Shown: piece after piece, positions 56,031-64,000 of the stretch
How the letters are laid out: every line of letters starts with the position of its first letter
Numbering within the stretch: the first letter of the stretch is position 1
Assembly (NCBI GenBank): GCA_028023455.1
Contig: JAQFVV010000443.1
Location: forward strand, 310,001-374,000
Length of the DNA stretch: 64,000 nt
Reading direction: 5' to 3'
DNA from: Epiperipatus broadwayi
Lineage: Eukaryota > Onychophora > Udeonychophora > Euonychophora > Peripatidae
Made by a program: the position numbers and the translations under genes
Notes under the pieces: generated by a model
The model's input: only the letters and a program-made list of their open reading frames with translations
Told to the model about the DNA's origin: nothing
The model's database searches: none

Positions 56031-56816
56031 AATGGGTATCCATGACATTTCTACCTTATGGTCCCAGAAGTCTTACAACTTTCTCCATAAATTAAAAATG
56101 AATCAAGAGAATGAAGAAATTCCTACAATCATCATTCCAACACACCAGCTGCCACCACTGGGGAGAAGAAACTGGCTGAATCTACAACTAAATGAGCTTA
56201 TGAAATGCATAATAATCAATAAAGACACATTTCAAAACAAATTAACATACTGGAAGGCCTTTAGTATAAAAGCACACTGACTTAAAAGACCATTTCTCAA
56301 GTTTAGCCATCTCAAATGATAAATTAATAAGGAAAATTCAAAAGATGGAGCTTAGAGTCCAAATGTCTGAATTATCTAATCAAAACCAATGTAACTGCAT
56401 TACCTACTAATGAATTTTTAGTTAATAAAAGAGGGCACTCACAAATTGACCCAATCTGCATGATTTGCAAAAAAGAAGATGAATCCATCATCCATTTCAG
56501 ATTCAGATGTAATCAGCAAATGCAACTTAAAAATACACTAATGAGTCGGATCAAGGCAAATCAATCCAAATTATTTAATTTGAAAGAATGTATCAGAAAA
56601 AGATCACACCCTGAAATTAGACTCTCATTAATTCTTGATCATCTATTATGGATTTCTAGATGTAAGCTAATATTTAATCATCAAAATTTTAATCCTATTA
56701 ACTTCACACAGAACAGTTTAAAGAAAACAAGAACAAGAGATAGCCTGATAACCCCTGAGGTTATTTTTACCATGACTTGGGACATGCTGGATTTATCCTC
56801 TCCATTGCCCAACTAA
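55716..56816 (+). pseudogene. Tx1-like ORF2, C-terminal domain with zinc knuckle
   Basis: Three overlapping open pieces (55716-56027, 55957-56280, 56460-56816) continue ORF2. They contain LIYSKVTLLKMMVLTKVNYY and SLCSGFFWKKN, the long post-RT region of L1/Tx1 ORF2. The last piece begins MICKKEDESIIHFRFRC, a C..C-H-C zinc knuckle (CxxK/E...H...C, with one Cys apparently replaced), typical of the ORF2 C terminus. It ends near the TAA at 56814. Confidence 0.78.
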
Positions 56817-56960
56817 TAGCAGGATGCTCCAAGAAGGAGAAAACAGAAGAGTAATTGACTCAAATTTGACAAAACCAAATGAAGGAATGAGAAAACACTT
56901 TGAACAAAATATATACCAAATAATCTCTAATGTAATAATATAATCTTTAATAAATTATTT

Positions 56961-59900
56961 TGAAAACTAAGTTATTGCCATCTATTTTATCTTCTATTTT
57001 TAAAAATAAAACAAAGATATATAAACTAATAGTGTAATAATAAATATTTTTGATTTTTAATAATTATTACATAATTATTGTGTAAGAGTAGTCATAAAGT
57101 TTTGCAAAAAAACAAACAAACTGTTTTTAATCATTCCCAAATTTATCTCACATATGAGTTTGAAATGGATTACCAAGGCATAAATCTATCAAAGAGAAGT
57201 AGAGAGTACTAAAATTCATGGACTTTGCTATTTTTTGATTATATTGAATTTTTTTAATTAAAAAAAAAAAACATTTTAAAACTATATAAATTTATAAGTT
57301 TAAAAAAAAAGTAAAATATCTTAATAGTGAAACAGTATTATTTGTCTATGATCCTGTTTCATCTACTATGTGCCATTGTAGACTTTTTTCCTAATTCAAA
57401 CCCTCCCAGTCTGCGTATATAATCTTATAATAATTTGTTTTGATATGTAATAGCATATATTAACATGTATGTGCAGATATGTGTGCACATCTAATAGTAA
57501 TGTTAATGTTTGAATGCATATAATGTATGCATAGTTATAGTTTTAAAATGATTAAATTAAAGTTGCGAACATCGTTGTATGTGTGGGAGCATACCTATGT
57601 ATATATGTGAAGGAAACTGCAATGTGATAGATATGGTAAACATTACAGATTTTCTAAATTATTTTTAAGTTATCTTTTAAGTTATTTAATTTATAGATTT
57701 GTTGGTATTCACGTATAAATTTTAAATTCAGCGGTGTCTGTCTTATACATGTAGCAGAATGTTGATAACTTAAATCTCTTTTTAAAAAAAGAGAGAATCA
57801 AGGTCATCACTTTCTTAGAAATACTTCTCATTAAATTGTAAACTGAGAGCCAAAGATTTGTAAAGATTTAAAAATAAAATTCAAAAGGGCAAAGACAAAA
57901 TCATTAACACGGCACCACTTGTCAATAGCTAAACCAGATCTTTTGTTCTTGTTAAAATTTGTGCTGGCTATTAAAACTTAAAATTGAAAACTAAAAGTTT
58001 TAAACAACTTTTAATGGCTTGTGAGAGAGGGATGAAAAAGAGTTAATAAAAAAATCCAAAATTCAGACATCAAGGTTCATTCTTTTACTCTTTCTACAAT
58101 GAAACCATAGCATAGAGAGCAACCACCAACCATTTTCCTTCTCAAAGAATTGGTCCAGGATGGAGACAAAGTTCAAGACCTACAGCCTGCCAAGAAGACA
58201 TCGGACAAGCCAGCTTAATAAAGAATGCCAGCACCAAAGATGCAAATGCCTCAGCTAAAAGAAGATTGATAAATTTCTTCTCACAGAACTTTATAAATAA
58301 CTTAAATCTAAACTATTAAATTAATTCATAATTCTAAAGCTACCTAAATGTTGAATGTTCATAAATAATAAATAAACTTAGTAAAGTAATTTTTAATGAA
58401 ACTATAATGTAAATTTACTAATAATAATCTTTGTAAGAATCTTGCCTACTAATAAATATTTATAATTGATACTTTTCTTAACATAATAACTATATCAGTT
58501 ATTATTTATCTATCTTTCTAATCTGTGGTCATGCCTGATTTCTATTTTACATATTGCTAATTCATCTATTTATGTTATGCCATTCAGAGTAAAGATTGGT
58601 AATAATAATAATTTTGGAGAGCTGATTAGAAACTTTCACATAGCTAATTTATGTTGCTGTTTAGCACACCTATAAATCTCTGGTCTGAATATCTACTCAT
58701 ATATATTAGTTAAGCTACTATGTTTGGCTTATTGTATAATTCAGGCTTGCATATTAAATGTTTATTTAGTTAAATATGAGAAAACGATATTTTAAAGCAT
58801 AGTTATAAGTAATCGGTTAATTTTAATTCTCAGATATGCTTTACTCCTCCTTAGTTTATTCTTATAAGATCACTTTTAATTACTCCCTTTTAGCATGATT
58901 TAACTATGCTAATTTATGAACTGGCATATAGTAGTTTCGCAAAATGAAGCTATAGATTTAGTGCTTGATTAATTTTAATATTTTATATTTAGAAAGCATT
59001 ATGAATGTGTCTTTATAAAGCACACAGATGCAGTGTATGCCTTACTATATATATTTTGTTAAAATGGGTTTTGGTTTTAAGGGCCACCTCATTATTCTTA
59101 GTTTGGACAGCTCACTCTTTAGAACTGGAACATGAGGGTCCAGATTGTTTTATAAGTTGCTCTGATTCCTGAACTAAATGTTCACATATTTTAAGATGAC
59201 AAGTCATATGATCCTTGGGAATTGAGTACTTGGTACTGAATCTCATGAGTAACTGTACATTTGAGCATTTATTTATGTAGCACCATAGTCTCAGAAGTTA
59301 TGCTACAAATCACCAGTTCATCCTCCATAATATTATTTGTTCAGCACTGATCTGAACCTAAGATCTAGTTTATGTAAAGAAATCTGCATAAAGAGCACAT
59401 GAATTTCCCATTATATAATAATAATAGATTATTTATGTCTGTTAGTTATCATTCTCATAGGATTTGACTATTAGCAAACCTCATAGGGATGTCATACCAG
59501 AATTAAGGGAATGATTAGACTGTATGTTATTAAAATTGTAATTAACCCTTTTAAATTATAGTGCATCAGATAAGATTCTGTTCTCTAACGTGGTCATCAT
59601 TGCCACACTGTACATATAAATCCTGGTGCAGTTTTTGCATTTTGTATTATTTATCTTATATTTTCACAATTAAATATTTTAAACTTACAAATGTTTAGTC
59701 GGTTATTCATAATTCATTACCACATCTTATCCAAATCTACTCTAATTTAGTACTAGTTGTTAATATATGCATAGTTTAGCCAGCCATATATGTGTGTGTT
59801 TAGTTAAATTATTAGTAATTTAGTTAAGATTTTCTGAATCTCTTGCTCTGCCCTTTGCTACTGCTGGCATGCAAATTAAAAAACTCCAAGTGTAGCCTTA

Positions 59901-61309
59901 TATATGTCATTCATAGGGTAATAAGTCATGGAGTGTTGGTGGAGGAACTGAGGTGTGATCTGATTTGAGGTCTCAACCCCTCATCTAGATCAGCCTTGAG
60001 GTAATTTGACGAAACTCTGGATTTTGTTGCGTGAATGTACAAATCTAACCGTTACAATAGATGGCTGTACAAGCACCATTAAAAAAAATACAATTTCAGC
60101 ATTTTGGTGATATTCTGTATAATTAATAGGCACCAAAAATTAAAGTATATAGCACACCTTAGTAACCATGATTATGTAAAATATTTTTTAGTTCAACTTT
60201 TACAATTTTTCAAAAATCTGTTTATTTATTATTTAAAACATTGATAATAACCTATTTATGTTTTGCAAGCTTTTCAAAATTTGTGTCATTAGAAACAAAA
60301 ATTTTATTTTACTTTATTTTTTTCACTTAATGTTATTTTAGAGTTAATTGTAAATTAAATAAAATGTGTGATTTTAATCATTAGTATGCAATGAATGACA
60401 TGTTTAGTTATATATGTTTAATGACTTATTGTTTTTCAGTTATTAGTTGTAATAATAATATAATTTACAAATAAAAATATAACAATTGGATGTGTATATA
60501 TTAAAGCAATATTATTTTGTTTGTCTTGATAAAATAAACTTTCCATCAAACATTCAAACGTAACAAAAGTATTTAGATGCATTTTTAATTTTTCTTCTTT
60601 GATACATCAATTTTTTTTTCAAGGATATGAATGAACTTTAAACTACCATAATTGCAAAAATTATAGAAGTTCTAGCAACATGTTTTAAAAGTGTAGAAAG
60701 ATCACCTAGCTAATAGGCTTTTTTGTTGTTGAGATAATTAGACATAAATCCTTATAATGTTAGAAAATTATAACACTGACTTGTTTGATCATATAATTGA
60801 GTGTTTAGTTGCTCAAAATACACTACATTAAAGTGCCGGAAGCAACTGATTGAAGCTTTGACACAAGGATCTATAACTCTACCTTTATGCTAAAGTGCTA
60901 GTCCAAGGACATGTTTTCAATCAAATAATATCAATTTTTTATGCTTATGACATTAATATTTCCACATTGGCAGCATTCACATAAGAAAACAGTGGTCAGT
61001 CATGGAGTTCTTATTAAATTATAACATATTGGTTTGGTGGGCATTGGAGAATTTCATTTTAAGTTTCTGGATACTATTTTTAATATCATTTCATCAGTTG
61101 TTTCCACTAAGTATTGATTTCTCTGGTTGTAGAGCATTTCCTCCTTTTTTATTTTTACTGGAATCATTTATTATTTCTGAGATAATAACAATTTGATTTT
61201 TTTTTTAAAATTCAAACAAACAGACATTTTAAAATTCAGATTTATTAAAGTAATATTTATTTTCTGCGAAAAAAATATCTGAGTATTTGTTGCTTGAGAG
61301 ATTATACAA
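56961..61309. other. AT-rich DNA without recognisable genes
   Basis: Long non-coding stretch. A patch at 58100-58265 (purine-rich, for example gaagacatcggacaagccag) and the segment 59060-60060 are somewhat richer in GC, but frames are closed and no repeat or RNA was recognised. The 64-aa open frame at 61002-61196 is hydrophobic and shows no family motif. Confidence 0.55.
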
Positions 61310-61400
61310 TGCTCAAGCAGTGGAAGGAACATTGAGCATCAACCCACAGATTTTTAGCTTTTGCATCTTTTAACTCTACCAAATGCATAACCACACAGTG
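61310..61400 (-). repeat. tRNA-like SINE relic, copy 1 of 3
   Basis: Minus strand: GGTTATGCATTTGGTAGAG then GATGCAAAAGCTAAAAATCT and a B-box-like GGGTTGATGCTC. Shares the (t)caaaagctaaa block with 62281-62362. Confidence 0.5.
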
Positions 61401-61479
61401 ACAAATTAATAAACAAATAAGATCATATAAGATTGAGCATTAGAAGAGACAGAATTAAATTATAATCCAAAAACTTTTA

Positions 61480-61525
61480 GTTCTTGAATCCTTTATACTC
61501 TCACTGCACTAAAGCATCCAAAACA
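61480..61525 (-). repeat. tRNA-like SINE relic, copy 2 of 3
   Basis: Minus strand: GGATGCTTTAGTGCAGTGAG, then ATTCAAGAACTAAAAGT. This matches the TTTAGTGCAGTAATGGAA...CTCAAAAGCTAAAGG order of copy 3, while the B box is lost. Confidence 0.45.
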
Positions 61526-62280
61526 TTTCTTGTCAGATTTCTATATAAAACATTAACAAAGTAGGGCATTAGTAAAAAAAAAATAATAATAAATTTTTTG
61601 AACTAAAATTTAAATTACTTTATTACAATATGTTAGCCATATATATATTAAAAATAAATAAATAAATAAATTCCCCTTTCTTTAACCACTTTAACAATGC
61701 TATGTTTTATCTGTACTTGACAATTTTACAGTTTCAACTGAATTGGCAGTCTTCTTCAGAGCTAACAAATATATATAAGCATGTATGAATATGTATGAAT
61801 ATACAACCATAGATTATGTAAACAATATATACATAATAATCCATTTTACATCTAAATATCTATACTATAATTGTATCATAATCATGTTAAAGGCAGAAAT
61901 CTTTATCATTTATATAATCTATTTTTTATATTTTCTCATATACTAATTAATATTATTATTACCATTATGACATATCTTCATTACGTATAAAAATATATAT
62001 ATAACTTAATTTAATTGTTAGCATTATATCATATGGAATTGAAGATTAAAACTCAAAACTGTAAAAAGATGATGTTTTGCTTTTATTTAAAGGTAGAAAT
62101 ACTGAAAGTGAAATTATAAAACATGTATTTCTAAAGTAGAATGTTTGGTATCCTATATTGAGGATCATATCTGTATTAAAAGTATTATATTAATACATAC
62201 TCTTATTTTTTCAGTATATGTTGTTAGTGTAACAACCTTCTAAGAGAGGGAAAAAATGTTAAAGTAAATAACCGAATGAT

Positions 62281-62362
62281 TTGTCCTTCGATAGTCAGAG
62301 TCGAACTGCATCTATGGACCTTTAGCTTTTGAGTCCACTATTCCATTACTGCACTAAACCAT
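62281..62362 (-). repeat. tRNA-like SINE relic, copy 3 of 3
   Basis: Minus strand: A-box-like TGGTTTAGTGCAGTAATGG (about 62343-62361) and B box AGTTCGACTCTGAC (62294-62307), with GACTCAAAAGCTAAAGGTCC between them. The stems of a tRNA are not complete, so this is read as a tRNA-derived SINE rather than a tRNA gene. Best preserved of three related pieces within 1.1 kb. Confidence 0.6.
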
Positions 62363-62370
62363 GGAGGGGT

Positions 62371-63059
62371 AAACGTTACTTTAGTACACACTTTCATCGC
62401 AATAACATATAATATTAATATGAGAAATGTATGTAGAAAAAAATTGTTTTATCTTTTTCCATTTTTGTAGTATATAATTTCAATAAATTTTTTCATTATT
62501 TTTCATCACATTTATTATATATATATTGTGTGTATAAATAATAATAAAATTAATTAATTAATTAATTCTTATCATTGAATTATTTATTGCTTTTACTTCG
62601 TTATATGTAAATTTAATTTAAATCTACAGCTTGCGAAGTGTCTATTTAGAATAAAGATGAGTATAAAACAGGTGAGAAATTTTATATCACTAATTTAAAA
62701 GATAAATCTCACATTAATTCTTTTTTCTCTCTCTTTTTTTTGCAGATAGGATGACCATATTCCTTTATGAGAGATTACTAATGATATTAATGATAAAGTA
62801 AATAATGTATAAAACCACAAATTGCTATTTATGAAGCGTATAAAATATATTAGTAAGAAAAGCAATTTAAATATTAGTTAAAAAATATATAGTATATGTA
62901 CAATTAATTTATATATAAATGATAGTTGCTTCCTCTTAACTAAATATTTGTATACAAGCTAACAATGATTATTTAATATTATGTTACTAACTAAATGCTT
63001 AAAAGCACTTTAATTTGAAAATATAGTACTACAATTAACTTTTGAAAAAGTCTGTGTAA
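62371..63059. other. AT-rich spacer
   Basis: Contains a splice-site-like pair at 62672-62745, treated in the findings. No gene is supported. Confidence 0.45.
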
Positions 63060-63420
63060 CAAACAGTTGAAGAATAGCAACGTCGGTTTCGCTTTACCTT
63101 ATACGGTTGCCCGAGGTTGTATATATTTAGGTGATAGAGTTTGCCGTTGGCTCGATGATTTTAATACACTTCACAGCAGACTTCAACGGAACTTTCTGTG
63201 ATAATTATGTATACTGTCAAATGAGATTTTGTATGAAGCAATCAAAAATCTAAAAGCAAACGTGTGCACGTTATATAGGCTGACCGACTTTCACCTGCTC
63301 CGTCATCATTTATTAGTAATGATAGACCACCGCCAAGTAGATGAAGTACAATAAGCGAAAGGAAAAAGCAGATTTAACTCGCACGAAGCCCCCTCAAATG
63401 TTGTTCTAAAGAGTATATGC
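63060..63420. promoter_or_regulatory. Complex CpG-containing block, possible promoter or non-coding exon
   Basis: Unlike the surrounding sequence, this block has several CG dinucleotides and few homopolymers (for example acggttgcccgaggttg, tcgcacgaagcc). On the minus strand a TATATAA box (63277-63271) is preceded by a GC-richer stretch, as in a core promoter. No frame is open for long on either strand. Identification rests on composition and one TATA-like word. Confidence 0.25.
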
Positions 63421-64000
63421 AAAAAGTAATAGATATTGTATTTAAATATTCAAACGCTTATAATAAGTAGAGGAAAATCAGAAGAGTATGTGACATATAA
63501 TATCACTTAGCATTACTAATTTAATTTTAATTTTCGTATGTAACAATTATTAAAACGTCAAGCTGAAAATGGTTGTGGTATAAAGAAAAATATTTTCTTT
63601 AACACAAAGGAGAAAAAAAATCATGTAATAGTTTTTATGCACACACTTCCTATAAACATTTATATAGATATATAGATCGACAAATAGATAGCTAGGCAAA
63701 TAAATAGAATGATTTAACATAGATTTTGTTTGAATATTAAAACAGTTTATTATAGATGTTCAAACAATGATTCGACATACCAAAATTATATATTTCATCA
63801 TGTTAAATTATATAATTACAAGATAAATTAAGTTTTACAATTTTATAAAATACGGAAGAAAAAAAAGATACTATGTAAATTTTAAGAAGCATGCCTCAAA
63901 TGCTTTTTCAAAATTTAAACAGCGCTTTGTTTTGGTATATACAAATGCTTATGTGGACTTTTGTGGCAAATTATTATTAGCTAAAGGATAAGATGGCTGA
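63421..64000. other. AT-rich DNA to the window edge
   Basis: No gene, RNA or repeat end recognised. Confidence 0.5.

Larger units (their letters stand above)
51540..56960 (+). mobile_element. Tx1/L1-like non-LTR retrotransposon, nearly full length
   Basis: About 5.4 kb with the two-ORF plan of L1/Tx1-type LINEs: a degenerate ORF1 (51544-53393) and an ORF2 with N-terminal endonuclease, RT and C-terminal zinc knuckle (53638-56816). A short 3' UTR follows, ending in AT-rich sequence with AATAAA-like words near 56948. The body is noticeably richer in GC than the surrounding DNA. Decay is moderate, with stops and frameshifts in every domain. I could not define a target-site duplication. Confidence 0.85.

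Noticed and set aside
61002-61196. 64-aa hydrophobic open frame
   Set aside because: Composition follows T-rich DNA; no start context or family resemblance.
1-64000. CRISPR array, operons or other prokaryotic features
   Set aside because: No regularly spaced short repeats, no Shine-Dalgarno-led genes; the sequence is eukaryotic throughout.

Overview
This is a eukaryotic, almost certainly animal, intergenic window. It is roughly three-quarters A+T by eye, rich in AT microsatellites, and has no complete protein-coding host gene that I can support. Nearly all recognisable coding sequence belongs to decayed retrotransposons. I cannot place the species. The mix of RTE-type and Tx1/L1-type non-LTR elements, Penelope-like elements and tRNA-derived SINEs suits an AT-rich invertebrate genome.

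Layout. 1-4.4 kb: AT-rich DNA, a diverged tandem repeat, and a 5'-truncated RTE copy on the + strand. 4.9-8 kb: two ~1 kb copies of a non-coding repeat. 11.6-14.3 kb: two head-to-head Penelope-like (PLE) fragments with reverse transcriptase (RT) and GIY-YIG sequence; each ends in a tRNA-like segment followed by a hammerhead-ribozyme-like segment. 17.3-21.7 kb: further copies of that terminal module, then an old non-LTR element (here LINE C) enclosed by ~110-bp inverted repeats; LINE C itself carries a 368-bp hAT-type MITE with a perfect 8-bp target duplication. 24.5 kb: a foldback element. 25.3-28.6 kb: the best-preserved RTE copy (- strand), with endonuclease and RT. 28.9-30.7 kb: small LINE relics and a SINE with a perfect 14-bp target duplication. 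31.9-33.8 kb: DNA-transposon-like sequence, including a 1.33-kb inverted-repeat element with an exon/intron-like interior. 35.3 kb: an elongator tRNA-Met gene with a 22-nt insertion at the canonical intron position. 36.5-42.3 kb: a third RTE copy with a 10-bp target duplication, split by a nested 2.83-kb insertion; that insertion holds the only open stretch in the window that reads like a host terminal exon. 44.5-46.6 kb: an LTR-like element with TGTAA...TTACA ends. 46.6-48.8 kb: a near-perfect hairpin, a second PLE endonuclease relic and a recent tandem duplication. 51.5-57 kb: a degenerate but nearly full-length Tx1/L1-like LINE with ORF1 and ORF2. 57-64 kb: AT-rich DNA with three related SINE-like relics and a more complex, possibly promoter-like block near 63.1-63.4 kb.

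The elements do not form a pathway. They give a relative history: LINE C, then the hAT MITE inside it; RTE copy 3, then the 2.83-kb insertion inside it. The points most worth following up are the tRNA-Met with an intron-like insertion, the tRNA-like plus ribozyme-like module at PLE ends, and the exon-bearing nested insertion.
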